Shown here: positions 11,208 to 23,859 of the stretch, piece by piece
Layout: every line of letters begins with the position of its first letter
Position numbering within the stretch: position 1 is the first letter of the stretch
DNA from: Allomyces arbusculus
Lineage: Eukaryota > Blastocladiomycota > Blastocladiomycetes > Blastocladiales > Blastocladiaceae
NCBI GenBank assembly: GCA_027604705.1
Contig: JADHYV010000043.1
Coordinates: 62,001-126,000, forward strand
Length of the DNA stretch: 64,000 bases
Reading direction: 5' to 3'
Position numbers and translations under genes: made by a program
The notes under the pieces: generated by a model
Database searches by the model: none
Told to the model about the DNA's origin: nothing
The model's input: only the letters and a program-made list of their open reading frames with translations

Positions 11208-13205
11208 CCGCCGTCATGATAGCACCTGTTTGGAGCCCGTGCCGCTGGCGTGCTGCTCACCCGCACTACCACTTCATGGACACAAGCTGACACGTCGTGC
11301 TGTTGGGTGCCAGCACTGGCCTGATCATACCGACCCGCACCGCCGCCGTCATAGTAACACCAGTAGCAGAAGCCCGACACATGGGCCTGCTTGGGGCTGG
11401 TACTGGCCTCGGCAACGCACGAGGCGTGGTTGTCGTGCGGCGAAACGCCGCCGAAGAACAGCGTCTCGGTCGCCTGGTACTTAGCGCCCAATGCGCACTT
11501 GACATGCGACTGGAAATAGCCTTCGCCAAACTCGCGCATCCAGAGCGCTTCGGTCTCCTTGACGCCATCAGCAATGCGCGCCTCCGACACGACATCGTCC
11601 AAGCCGTGACCCATAAGCGCGAGCGTGTGCTTGCCGTAAGCGAGCGGCGCCAGCTGGCGGTGCCACGACAAATCAATTGCCGACGTCGAGACGAGCGACA
11701 TGCTCGGGTGCGCTACGGCCATGGCCAAGAACTTGGGGTACTGCACGAGCGCCTCCGTGTGGAAATGGTGCACGGCGCCCATACCTGCCTGCACGAGGCT
11801 CGCCATATTGTCCGAGAATCCGTGAATCGGAGCTGGCGGCGCAACGCACGGACCATATCCATGGCCCACGGACAGCTCGTCAGGTCTTGATGCGCGTGGG
11901 TGACCATGGCAAATCGGAGCTGATTGCCGGGCAAGTTCAGCGAGTCGGCAGTAGCTGCCATGATCGGAGCCATGGCCATGCTCTTGACGTCGGCCCAGTT
12001 TGCGAGACCTGGCAGCGCCGCGACGTACTTGGCCCACTCGGCTTTATTGAAGAGTTTGGCGAGATTAGCCATGTTGGTGAGTAACATGGGGATGGGCTCG
12101 CGCGTCTTGGGGGGCGACTGCGCACTGGTAATGAGTGCTAATGGCGTGCTTGTGACAATTTTCAAAAAGCGACTGCTTGGCCGTGAACTCGGTCACGCAC
12201 GACGTGCACGTGTGCGCCTTGCCGTGCAGACTCAGCGCCGCCTATTCGGGCATCGACAGCTCCAACTCCGACGTGCAGAGCGGGAACACGATGCGTCCAA
12301 AAGTCTTGGTCTCGTCGACGTCGGAGGGCGTGAAATCGTAGGGCATATCGGGGGGCAGTGCTTGGGCCAGAATGCACGACCGGCGTCGAGGTGGTCATCT
12401 TTGGCGCCCATGACGGCCTTGCCCTAACGCTGCATTTTCAGAGCATCGGCAAACGACATCAGTTTCCACGTTCAAACCAAGAATACGTTCAGCCATCCAT
12501 GAGCAGTGCAATTCGCGAACGTACCAACGGCATCAGTGGCAGCGATGCATAAACAAAAGCGAGACCGTAGCGGCGCGTTATGTCATCGCAAAGTGGAGAG
12601 GGCTCAGTATGGAAGCGGCGCAGAAAATCATCATAAAGAGTCGTATGTCAGCGCAATCTTTCAGCGCTTGCTTTTTGCGCACGGGAGAGCCAAGAAATCG
12701 AAAAGTGAATATGATATTCCGTGCCATGTGTGCACGTCCATGGGCGGTAATAGCAGGGCGTCCACCAACGACTTGTCCTCGATCGCGGCCGTGGCCACCG
12801 CGTCGAGGTACGCGTGGTAGCGCGTCTACGAGGTGCACAGGAACGCGCTTTACAAGCATAAAAAAGCGGAAACGGCGAGAGTTGATTAGTTTGCGGCAAC
12901 CATTGATTCCGACAAACTTGCCTGCGACCACAGGAAATACCGCATAAAAACACGCGCGATGTCGGCCGTAATGGTGCCAATCATGTCAATGAGCTGGAGG
13001 GCGCGTCCTTGTTGACCTCATCGCTTTTCTTGCTGCCCTTCACCACGGTCACTTGCGCGACGGTGGCCTCGTCCTTGAGAGAAACGGCAGTGTCGACTGC
13101 GCTCGACCCGTTGGTCACAACGGGCCCAAGAGGATCGACAAGAACGGTAGAGGGAGAGGCGACAGCAGCGGGCGGGCATGGCGGTAGTTAGTCAGCCGAC
13201 ATGGG
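11150..13205 (-). pseudogene. Decayed glycine-rich-domain protein gene (GRDP, DUF1399 type)
   Basis: Read on the minus strand, pieces of a GRDP-type protein appear in the correct order but in different frames. An N-terminal Ser/Val-rich part lies near 13190-13010. RYHAYLDAVATAAIEDKS followed by LLPPMDVHTWH lies near 12825-12750; this is the first W-H motif of the family, missing a residue. YDFTPSDVDETKTFGRIVFP lies near 12350, then a two-Cys segment and LLTNMANLAKLFNKAEW near 12090. Finally KFLAMAV and AIDLSWHRQLAPLAYGKHT (the second W-H motif) lie near 11740-11640, with FGEGYFQS after that. At least two in-frame stops (one just after MSAD, one after LSMPE) and a frame change near 11815 interrupt it. 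GRDP proteins are cytosolic and poorly understood. Confidence 0.65.
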
Positions 13206-14366
13206 GTGCATCGGCGGCAAAGATGCACAAGGGGCACGACTGCAATTATAACATTGTGGCCTCAAGTTGGATCGTGCGCTGAAAACTGCCCGGCATCATT
13301 TTTCCATCACGCAGCCAGGCTGACAGGTCAATTGAAGCATCCTCCACTGTCTTTTCGTGGGCCTTTGCTCTGTGAAGAAAGTTGACTGTGCGCCCCCTGA
13401 TGGCCCCGAAACAGCCCCTGTCGTCGCCACTTACTGAAAGAAACGCACTGTGCGAGAGTCGCGTGGTGTGGCCCTGTTCGCTTCCAATCTTCCTATAATT
13501 CGTGGTCGCGTGTGCGCCGGCGTGCGCCTGGATGGAACGCGGCAGGGACGACGAGCGCACGGCGCGGCTTTGTCTATTATCTCAACGAGATGGATTAACA
13601 TACCAAAACGTGGGGTCGATCACGACCAGAAGGGTGAAACTAAACGCGATGAGCGAGGTGGGCGCCGGCTTTCCCCCATCCCCCCTCCCTTGCTCGCATC
13701 CCCCCCCCCCCCCCTGCTCCTCGCCATCGATGGCATCGACATGGATCCGCGCAAGACAGTCGCGATTCTGCTGACGATGCTGCGACTGGCCGACTGGGCC
13801 AGTCAATCGAGGGCTACGATGGCCAAGGGAAGCGGACCTACAGTGCGCTGGCCGCTAGCCAAGCGTGAGCAGTTCACCAGCAATTTGTGAGATGAGCACG
13901 GTCGATGAAACGGCTCGCCACAGCGACCATGATGCCTGTTGGGAACGAACGTCCTGGTATTGAATTGCGTATATCAAGCAAACCTGCACAACCTCGTCGA
14001 CCACGTTGCCATTGCGCGATCATTGTATCCACAACCGCCGCTACGGGCTGTTGGGCACGCTCGCACCGTGAAAGGCTGAGGACAAGCGTGCGGCGATGCG
14101 CGTCGTTCATGCTGAGCGTCATGCGTGCCCAACACGCCATCACGCTTGTCACGGCGGCGGCGGCGCTACGTTCGCTCCACCAAGCTTGTTGCGATCGGGT
14201 GAACGCTGTTCGCAGCTGTGTCGTTCTTCACTGGCAGCGGTTCGATTCCTCCGTCGTGCACGCTGCCGCTGCCGTCTACCTTCGGCTCATACCGCCGTCC
14301 TCCAGCCCACTCCGATCACCACCACCGCTGTGTCGCGGCGCGGTCCAACTCGCCGCATTCGCGCCC
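13206..14366. other. Intergenic region upstream of the PH-domain gene
   Basis: No gene is supported. A 104-codon minus frame at 13246-13560 may be further remnant of the decayed gene. A short C homopolymer lies near 13700. The plus frame that opens at 13905 and runs into the PH-domain gene has a different composition before 14367 and is probably leader sequence. Confidence 0.45.
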
Positions 14367-17300
14367 ATGGACCGAGCAACACCAGCTGAGGGTGCGGCTG
14401 CGGCACCAGGAGCAGCCGGCCCCTCGCCACCACCTGCACCAACAATGACGACCTCTTCACGACGCGTCTTCATCCCGGGCCATGCGCCGCATCGACACGC
14501 CTATTTTCCAACCTGGCTGGTCGCTCCAGCGCAAGACAACAACAGCGACCATGCCCCCACGCCGGCCACCGTGAGTCCGCCACGCGCCGTCGACCGCGCG
14601 GCGTCGCTCCCATCACTCGTGACTGTACCGACAGCCGTTGCGCCCGCCGCTGAACCGAACGCGTATCATACGCCGTATCCGCGCCGCTCGGCCGCCTCCA
14701 GTGCTGTAATGAGCCGCCCACCGCGCGGCCCGCGGCAGGCGCTCTTGCGGTCGCTCTCGACCCCGTCGCACCTTGCGAGTTTTGTCACGCTCAACGCCGA
14801 CCGGCTCCCGCCGCCACCGCCAGTGCCTCCCGCAGACGATCCTGTCCATCCGCCGCCGCACCTGCTCACGGACTCGCCCATCCGCGCGTCCCCGACCGTC
14901 TCGCTGCGTTCACGCGGAGGATCCAATGCCTCGGCGCTCCGTCCTGGAACCCCGACCTCCTCGGCGCGCGTCGCGCCCTCCCCCGCGCCTGTGCGCCCGC
15001 CCGTCAAGGGCATTCTGCGCCGCCGCGTGGGCCGGATGCTCGTCGAGACCCCAACAAGTGTTGAGACCGACCGCACGCCACGCGCGGCAGCTTCGGCGGC
15101 GGCAGTGGGGGGCAACCGGTGGCCGTCAATAACGGCGTCGGAGGCCACGTTCCGCACGGCGCCGACACACCCGTTGCTCGAGCGCGCCGTTGACGAGTTT
15201 GTCACGGCACCGATGCTGCCACACGACGTGGACCCTGAGCTCGCCTTGCCGGCCGTGCACTTTGACGCGGCGCCGCCGTCGGTGCGCACGGCGGCTGGCA
15301 CGTCGAGTACCACGTCGGCACCGGCAGCAACGCCCGTTGCCATGTTACACCCACCGTCACCTCTTGGGACCAACGTGCACCCACCGTCCTCGCCACTTGG
15401 TGCATCGCTCCGCCCGCCCTCCCCACTTGGCGCCTCTCTGCGCCCGCCGTCCCCAATCACCCCGGGCCTCGGATCGCGGCGCGCCTCGTTCGACCCGGAT
15501 GCCGTCGCCAACGAAGCGACTATCTTTGAACTGCTTCCCGCGGCCGAACCGCCGCCACGTGCGCCCGCCGAGTCGTCCTGGACGCGGTGCTGGCACGCGG
15601 TCACGGCATGTTGTCGCCCAACTCGCACGCGAATAGAGGGGAAAGTGGAGGTGTTGTTCTCGTGTGTGGTGCTTGCACGCGTGGACCGGGTATCGGCCAT
15701 GGCCGAGGGCGGGCGGAAGAAGGTCGACGCTGATGCGTTTTGGAGCGAGTATAATGCGTTTGTGGTGCGGGTCGTGGACGAGGAGGGTGGAGGTGGAGAG
15801 GAATGGGCGTCGTATGCGGTGCATCTGTGCCGCGTCCAAGTGCGTCCTGGTGTCGGTTTCATGCGCGATCCAGGATACCAAGACTGACACTTATTGAATC
15901 CGCTGTAGAATACCACGCCCAAGCGTCCGCTCAAAGTCATCTCGCTCGACCACGCGCGGCTCTCCCTCGCCAACCCGTCCGACGGGTCCCTGTCCCTGTG
16001 GCCGCGCGGGCAACCCGACCGTTTCCTCCTGCACGCGCCCTCGCCCGCGCTCGCCACCGCGCTCTACATGGTCCTCTGGCAAGCCGTCCCGCGCGCCTTA
16101 CGCTGGCCCGCGCCGATCGCCGTCGACGTGCACGTTCCCGACCTCGACCTCGTCATCCGCTTTTCCTGCCACCCCTACACGCCAACCCTCGCCGAATGCC
16201 ACGCCGCCGCACTCGACGCCCTGCGCGACGAAGCCGACGCGGACCCGCACGTGCGCGCATGGCTCGCGCGCGCGCCACACCAGCTTGCCTGGCGCCGTGG
16301 GGACCGGATCGAATGGATCGACGTCAGCGCCCCGGGACTTGAGTCGGTCGTCGCACCGTACACGATCGAAAAGACGCACGCGCTCGAGTTACGCGCGGTC
16401 GGGCCCCAGCGGGCTGACGTGGAGGGGGACGCGACGCAGTGCGAGGGGTACCTGATGCGGCACTGGTCGAGCTGGGTCGGGCCACGGGCACGGCGCGTGT
16501 ATGCGATGGTCGTGTTGCACGAGTACCTGTTTTTCCTGAGCGCGCCGCCGGACCGGGTCACGCCAGCAATGGCGGCGGGCTGGACCGAGTCGATGGCACG
16601 GAGACCGTACGCGGTCGAAGATTCCCGCGCGAGGGCGAAGAGGTGTGTGGTTCCCGGTGCCGAGTTTCTCAGGTTGGAGGAGATTCTAGCGATCGTGGTC
16701 GCAGCGCCGTGTGTCGAGTGTCGCGCGAAACTCGCGGCGCTGACGCATATCACCGACGGCGAAGGGACCAAGCTCGTGCAACTCGCACCTATCGATACTG
16801 CGTCGGCGGCGCCGCCGCACTTCCAAGTCGTTACGCGGTCGACCACCCTGGACATGTCAGCCGAGACGCACGCGGCACTGCACGCGTGGGTGGAACTCGT
16901 CGCGCACGCGGTCGTCGCCGACAGGTGGACCCGCGCGCGGCGCGCGACCGCGTACGCGCGCACGCTCGAGCATAATGCCGAAGTCTACGCGACGGAACTG
17001 CACGCGCGCGAGGACTTGCTGGCGGCAATGACCGCGTCACCCGCACTCTGGCCGCGCGGACTGACGGACCCGGGGAACGCGATTAAGTGCGCGCACGGGG
17101 CCTACGTCAAGTCGCGGTTCCGCGGATGGTTCCGGCCGGTGTTGGTCTTGGTAACGGACGATTATGTGGTCGTGTGTGAGCGTCGGGCGGGCGGGATGTG
17201 GACGCCGAGTCGGTGGATCGCGGTACATGCCCGTACACATGTATTGGTCGGCGCGGTGGATCCGAAGACGGGGGTCAGGGTCAGGGATGAGGCGGCGGGT

Positions 17301-17987
17301 GGGGTCGGTGGGGTCCCGGCGAAATGGTTTGGTGGGGGGCCGGCGGCGCCCGTTGCGGCGGCGACGGAGGAGGAGGAAGTGTCAGCGACGGCGGTTGCGC
17401 CAATGGTGCCGACGGAATCGCAGTCGAGGGCGGGCACGCCCGCGTCGCTCCTTCCGCCGCCGCGGTCGCCCGACCCGTTTCTGCGCGGCACGCCGGCGTC
17501 GATGATGCCTGTTGCGGCGACAACAACACCGTCCCCGACGACCACCGTGTCGTTCCCGACCTCGCCGCCCGCGGCGGCGTCGCTGCCAAGACCGCCCGTC
17601 ACGGCAACCCCACCGCCACCGGCCCCTGTCGTCGTCACGCGGCACGAGTCGACGCACCAGACGTCGTTCACGCTGTGGTCCCCACCGGCGCGCGGGGACG
17701 TGGTGAAAGCTGCCGCGCGGCGCGGGAAAGTGCACGTCGTACAGTGCCGGCAGAAGTGGGAGCGTGACCAACTGGTGGTGGCGATCGAGGCCGTGGTTGC
17801 ACGCAAAGTCGCCGAGGCGGTCGGTGAAGACCAGTTACGCAATATTGTGGCCGGGGCGACGGCGGGGGTGCGCGGGACGGGGCATGAGCACGGGCACGAG
17901 GAGGGGGAGGGTGAGCATGGTCAGGAGGGCCATGGAACACCTGAGAACGCGGCGGCAGGGGTCGCGGCAGTGGGTGGAGAGCAGTGA
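14367..17987 (+). CDS. Large PH-domain protein, possibly Spo71/MUG56-like
   Basis: Exons are 14367-15839 and 15909-17987 (1183 aa); the 69-nt intron has a GTGCGT donor and TAG acceptor and keeps frame. Residues 1-~430 are Pro/Ser/Ala-rich and probably disordered, with three near-repeats of the phrase PPSPLGASLRP. The part around the junction (VQNTTPKRPLKVISLDHARL) and the following VHVPDLDLVIRF resemble the folded region next to the PH domains of fungal Spo71/MUG56 sporulation proteins. A PH domain begins near residue 668 (CEGYLMRHWSSW, RRVYAMVVLHEYLFFL), and a second PH-like stretch follows near 890 (SRFRGWFRPVLVLVTDDYVVV). The likely role is membrane binding. The family match is from memory of motifs, so it is tentative. 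The start at 14367 was chosen because composition changes there. Confidence 0.7.
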
Positions 17988-18004
17988 TACCATGAATTCG
18001 TACA

Positions 18005-18080
18005 CATTTGTCATGTTTTGGTTTGGTTTGGTCTTGTTTTGTTTTTTTGTTTTGTTTTTGTTTTGTTTTGTTTTTGTGTT
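18005..18080 (+). repeat. T/G-rich (TTTTG)-like tract downstream of the PH-domain gene
   Basis: An imperfect repeat of TTTTG and TTTGG units begins ~20 bp after the stop codon. It is T/G-only over long stretches on the coding strand, which suits a 3' end-processing region. Similar tracts follow two other genes in the window. Confidence 0.6.
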
Positions 18081-18301
18081 GAATACCGGGCCAATACAAG
18101 CCGTGACTGATCCCCATTGCCACGACGTGCCCGGAGCGCCGTGCGCTCCGTGCGCGGCCGAGCAAGCGCGCAGAGGTGACTGAGACTTGGATGTCACAAC
18201 ATCAACGTCGTCGCATAGCCCATGCATTGCTAAAAACTATCCAGCAAAATCGACAAAAACGCGAACAATTCGTACACCAGCTCGGCTTTATTTGCACACC
18301 T

Positions 18302-18802
18302 TCAATCCCCCACGCGCACAGCCATGTCGGGCCAACCAACGACCACCAAGGAGGGCTTGGCGCACAGCGAGTAGCCCGGAAAGACGAGCATCGACACACT
18401 TGCGCCAAACTTAGAGACGACCAGCTCGAGATCAATGCCCCCGTACGTGTCGCCGTTCCACGAGTCAATGACGACTGCGTCAAAGACGGTCAGTTTGGCG
18501 TCTGGACTCGCGCGCACGACCTTGACCACCTCGTTCATGTTGGCGGGCGTGATGGGGGCCAGCACGCGGCGCGCGTGCTCACTTTGCCCGCAGAAGTCAC
18601 GATCTTGTACTGCAGCTCGGACGGGCCATTGCACTACAGAGCGCGACGAGGTCACTGGAAAGAACACGCTGGTGGTCGAGGAGAATCGACTGTGGGCAAG
18701 CGCAAGAGGAAGGAGGAGCTCATTGAGACCTCCCCGGCGTGGTGTTGCACGGAGCACGCCCGAAATGGACATGTAAATGAGGACAGGGCTGTCTCCCGCC
18801 AT
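18302..18802 (-). CDS. Hypothetical open frame, 166 aa, possibly decayed
   Basis: The frame opens with MAGDSPVLIYMSISGVLRA and ends with a hydrophobic stretch (SMLVFPGYSLCAKPSLVVVG). Its C-terminal half (VVIDSWNGDTYGGIDLELVV) reads like a folded protein. Around 18580-18690 a different frame looks more protein-like (NGPSELQYKIVTSAGK), which suggests a frame change and a gene remnant. I do not recognise a family. It lies between the PH-domain and TRK genes in antisense orientation. Confidence 0.25.
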   Translation of the reverse strand: MAGDSPVLIYMSISGVLRATPRRGGLNELLLPLALAHSRFSSTTSVFFPVTSSRSVVQWPVRAAVQDRDFCGQSEHARRVLAPITPANMNEVVKVVRASPDAKLTVFDAVVIDSWNGDTYGGIDLELVVSKFGASVSMLVFPGYSLCAKPSLVVVGWPDMAVRVGD

Positions 18803-19054
18803 GCCTGACTACGGCGTGACCGCACCTGCGAGACAACCGCCGAGACATTGTTCGTTGCCTAACTCGTGCTGCCCTCGATGTCAGACCAGCTGTTGGTCGG
18901 CGGCCGCACCACGCGGCCGAGCTGCAGGACACGCTTGCTCCCCCGCCTGCCTCGACGACGCTCATGTAACCTGCTGCAAACTGCAACCCACTCGCGTCCG
19001 CGCGCCCTTGCTCGCCCCCAAGCACGCCGCCCACCGCATGCGCAACACGCCCGC

Positions 19055-22000
19055 ATGGCGCACACGCCGCCGCGATCCCCAAGCGCCACGCGCCCGCGCA
19101 CCGAGTCGACTCCGCACAGCGTTCGCGCTCCACCACCACAATCGCCAGCACCGACATCCCTCGCGCGCCCGCGGTCCATCAGCGCGCGGTCGGCCGCCGC
19201 CGCTCTTGCTGCTGCGCGCAACGCACCGGGCGAATTACCCGTCCCCTCGCCGGCCACCCACGCCCTCTCCGGCGCCGGCCTGCACATTTCTGCCGCCAGA
19301 TCCGACCACCCGCTGACGCCCAGCGCGCTCGCGAGCGCTGTCACTGTATGCGCCGCGGTGCCAGCGCCAGTCGATGGATGCGGGAAACCGCCACTACAAG
19401 ACCTTCCCGACATGCTCGCGTCGCCCGCGCACACGGCGAGCCATGACCATGCTGCAACGGGGCCGCGTAGAGCCGGCGGGACCGACGGGCACGTTCACGC
19501 GCACATTCACACGCCCGGCGTGCACTGGAGCCATTTGCACGCGCCGCCGCCACCACCAGTGGATGCGCGTTTTGCCGGGCTCGCGCTCCCGACGACGCAC
19601 TCGCAGCGATGGCCGTCTTCCGACGACGATGCCGGGTCGGCCGATTACAGTATCGCAAAGAGCACGTTGCCGCCGCAACCGCCTTCACCCCCACCTCCTT
19701 CACCACCGTCGAAAACGCAATCCGAAGCCGTCCGCGCGATGCTGCGCGAGGCGTTTACGTCCGTGGTCGACCGATGGCGGCAGAGCAAGTGGGGCCGCGG
19801 CGTCATCGACTACTGGACGTTGCACGTGCTCTTTCTCGCGCTTCTCGCCCTCGTGGGCGCGATCGTGCTTGTCGCCATCAATTGGGGTAACATGACATTC
19901 ATCGACGCGCTGTTCTTGGCCATGTCCTCGGTCACCGTCACGGGGCTCACGACTTTTGATTTCGCGACCGTCAACCCGGGCACGACGATCGTGTGCTACC
20001 TTCTGATGTCGCTCGGATCGACAATTGTGCTCTCGATCCCGCCCGTCATTCTGCGCCGATTCTTGTACCGCCAAAACGAGGATCCGGCCAAAGCGGCAGA
20101 TGGGAGAAAGAGGCAGCACAGGACAGCGATGTTGGGTGGGACCGTCTCACGCACGTTCATGTCGTTTGCGGGAAGCCAGTTTTCACTCGGGCTTGAGAGT
20201 ACCGTGGATGGCGGCGACGCGGGCGGGGAGCATGGTGGCGGGCACCACATCAAGAGCCGGACCGAGTACGGTACGTTTTGCCGAATCTCCACGTCCTTAA
20301 CCGTGTCGTCGTGCGAGCAGAGACTGACTCGCCTGTGCTTCCCACGGCATAGACGCGGCCGGCATGCTCCTCTCCATCTACCTCGCCTATATCATTGGTG
20401 TGCAAGCCATGGGCGTGATCTTACTTGGCGCGCACGCCGCCTGGAACCTCGACATGCGCGCGCTCATTCTCGGCCAAGGCCTGAACCCATGGGCGTGGGC
20501 CGTCTTCCACACGTCGTCGTGCTTTTACAATGTGGGCCTATCGCTGTTACCCAACAGTCTCTCGCTGCTCCAGTACGACAATTACGTCCTGGTCATCAGC
20601 TGCCTGCTGCTCGCCGTCGGAAATTGCCTCTTCCCGGTCATGCTGCGGTGGATCATTGTCGCGCTGCACCGGTACGGCGGGATGCGCGGGCGACCAAGGC
20701 GGGCGTTGCGGTTCCTGATTCGCAATCCGCGGCGCGCGTCGATTCACTTGTTTCCGGATAAGGAGACGTGGTTCTTGCTCTTGGTGCGTTTTTCTCGAGT
20801 GTTGGTGCCGTGCGACACCCATTTGCTGACCCGGTAGCTCACGCTCTTCAGACATGGGTCGCGATCTTGTTCTTCCAAGTGATTGGCCTGCTCATCTTCG
20901 ACTTCCACAACCCCAACTTTGCCGCGCTCACGCAGTTGAAGCGTGTCGGGCTGTTTGTCTTCCAGTCGGTCTCGAATCGGACGGGCGGGTTCTTTATCAT
21001 GACGATCGACTCGTATTCGCCGTGTGCGTACTGTGCTTCTCAAAACCCTGACCTGGGCACGCGCTGACCGGCGCGACCAATGCGGTGCGGTAGTCATGAT
21101 CCTGATCGTAATCCTGTTCATGTGGGCCGACAGGTACGGTTCGCCTCCCTCCCGTTCGCGTCGCGACTGAACCATCCTAACACCGCTCATCTCTCTCACT
21201 CTCCAGCTACCCGTTGCTCTTCACAATCGGCAAGACCGGCGCCATCGCCCAAGTCAAGGCGTCGGCGGCGACCCACCGCGCACATGCCCCCCACGGCACC
21301 ACCACCACCGCCCTCCTCCCCCCAACCACCGTCACCGAAGCCGACGAGCGTCCCGCACCACGCAACTTTGCCGCGACCACCGCGGCCCGCGCGACCGCGA
21401 CCGCAACCACGTCGCCTCCCTCCCTACCCCGGCGCATCTCCTCGAAATCCACGACCTATGCAACGACCGTCGGCCGGTACCGCACCTCCGGTGTCGCCAC
21501 ACCCTCGCGCGCGCGGTCCGAATCGGGCCGGTCGGTCTCGGTCTCCCCCGCGATCCACGTCTCCCCCGGCAGCCCAACAACGATCCAGCGCAACGCGAAC
21601 GCGACCGGAATGCGCGGGACGATGATGGGGTCGATGGTTTCCGTCCGGTCGGCGGTCGCGTCGGTCGTCGAGGGCGCGCGCGCCCACGCAACGTCGGCGT
21701 TTGTCTTGTTTGACGGCGCAGCCGGCGCGCCAACCGCACCGGGAGGCGGTGGGCCGGCGGGGCCGGCCGAAGTGGCAGCGCGGGGCTCGCCCGCACCGGC
21801 GCCAGCGGGGATCCAGCAGTGGCTGGTCTCGGACATGCGGTGGATTTATGCGGCTATGGCGGTGATTGTTGGGTCGGAATCGATTCGCGTGGGTGGGGGG
21901 ATGACGTTGGCGTCGTTTGATGTGTTTGTGTTGCTGTTTGAGTGCGTGTCGGCGTATGGCACGGTAGGTCTGTCACTCGGGTACGTTTCCCCACCTCCCT

Positions 22001-23251
22001 CTCTCCCTCTCTCCGGCGCGCGTGCCTTGCTCACGCTCTGGGTTGGGATTTAGCCGGTCGCAGTCGATCAATGACTCGGCGACACTCGCCGGTACCCTCG
22101 GTCCGTTTGCCCGATTCGTTCTCGTCGCCCTGATGCTCGTCGGCCGCGCACGGTCGGTACCCAATACGATCGATTACAGTTTCGCGCAACCCGAACTCGA
22201 GAAATCAGTCGAGACCGATCCGCTGCCCTCATCCGCGACCGCGCACAACGCCAACGTGAAAGTGTCGGCGATCTTGGCGCCGCTGATCGCGCACTTGCCG
22301 GGACTCAACTTGCCGCACGCGAGCACCGAGGATGTCGATGACGATCCTGCGGCGGGTGGAGGAGGAGGGGGTGGGGGTGGATTGAAGCCGCCGGGCTCGA
22401 CGGGCGGATTGAGCAACGGCGGGTTCAGCTTACTGTCGCCCGTCGTCTCGGTCGCTGGACTGCACCCGCCCGGCGGTCCTGGAGGTGGCGGTGGGGGGAG
22501 CGTGTTTGCGACCCCGATGGCGTCTATGACCGTCGTCGGCCCCCCGTCCTCGCCGCTCGCGGTTCCGGCGGCATCCACGACACCCGCCACCAAGTCTGCG
22601 CCGCCCAGTACTATCTCAATCAGCTCTACGACGCCGCGTAGTTCCCGATCATCCGTGACCTCGGCCGCTGCGCGGCACCGGGCCGGCGGCGGCGTGCCCG
22701 CAATCGTCGTCGGCGCCGCGGCTCGGTCGCTCGAGTCGATTCGCGCCAACACGCGCGCGCGGTCGCCGCTCGCGCAGTATGTCGCGACGGCGGAACTGAA
22801 CGATGACGATGATGACGAGGAGGATGGGGAGGGGAGCAGTTCGCCGTGCGAGGACCAGGACCGGTTGGTCGTCACGGGGGCAGGACGCAGCGGGAGGGGA
22901 CGGAGACGCAGGAGATCGTCACGGTCGGAACCGTCGTTGTTGGCCGCGCGAACCGCGGCGGTGGCAAGTGCAAGCGCGAAGGCCGGAGTGGACGAGGTGG
23001 GCGTGGTGAGTCCCGGGTCGTCGGTCTCGGAAATCGACGAGGACGTCGAGGACGAGGACGTGGCAGCGCGCGGCGTGCACGGGACGAACAGTTCGCTCGG
23101 GCCGTTACCGTCCGAGGTCGCGACCGTGATGGCCGTGCCGGCGGAAACGGTCAGGCCGCGGTCGGTCTCGGACGGGAACACGAGACGGGTGATGGTGCCA
23201 CCGGGAGGAGGAGCGCGGCGCGGGCATCGGCCACCGGAGAAGTGCGTCTAG
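19055..23251 (+). CDS. TRK1: TRK/HKT-type potassium transporter
   Basis: This is a predicted high-affinity K+ uptake protein of the plasma membrane. Six exons: 19055-20270, 20353-20783, 20852-21023, 21094-21133, 21207-21980 and 22054-23251 (1276 aa). All four selectivity-filter loops are visible: SSVTVTGLTT (~290), FYNVGLSLLPNS (~464), SVSNRTGGFF (~588) and AYGTVGLSLG (~869). The first M1 helix is VLFLALLALVGAIVLVAINW. After the fourth loop come LMLVGRARSVPNTID and a basic segment typical of the family. The N-terminal ~230 residues, a ~195-residue loop between the third and fourth M-P-M units and the last ~350 residues are low-complexity and presumably cytosolic. The 40-nt fourth exon is supported by phase and by the helix it completes. 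The start is the first suitable ATG and could lie elsewhere. Confidence 0.9.
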
Positions 23252-23859
23252 GATGGGGGAGGGACTGGGTGGATGGGGGATGGTTTTTGGACTCCTTGGG
23301 TATTGATCGGCTGGCAATTTAGACACTTGTTTCGGGTTCTTGGTGCAAGCTGGGTTGTGATGGGAATGGAGCTCCGTTGGAGGAGGATTAACAGCGGCAT
23401 GGAGGCGGGCCGTCGGTCTGGGTCAGACTGCTCTTGGACATGAGAGTGAACGGAAGCGCGTCGACGGGATGGAGCGCGGGACGCGAAATGACCGGATGAT
23501 GCAATATTTTCACAAGATTTTTTCGTGCCCATGCATCGTCTTTGGCGCATTGAGAGACACTAGGTCGTGCGTCTTTGCCGCACTCATTGGATCAAGACAA
23601 CACAAGCGAAAGTCGCGTCTTGTTACGTGACAAGCTCTTCAACAAGACAGGTTGAGCAGCGGGTTCGCATGTCATCATTGTTATTGTCTTGATCGCACTC
23701 TCCGTCCGGCTCAAGGGCGATTAACAGCTCATCACGTTGCCGACATTTGAAGTGACTTGTGAAATACTGCGCGCTTCATGTCGTGATTACTAAGAAACGA
23801 AATACCGTTGCCAACGATTATAAGAGGCCGACATCGCCCCACGCAATAGAGGAACTTGC
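23252..23859. other. Intergenic region, lower GC
   Basis: I see no gene. The base composition falls visibly here compared with the TRK gene, and this marks the left edge of the accessory-looking stretch. Confidence 0.5.

Noticed and set aside
13905-14366. Upstream extension of the PH-domain protein from an ATG at 13905
   Set aside because: Composition and codon use before 14367 differ from the rest and resemble non-coding sequence; the extension cannot be excluded without transcripts.
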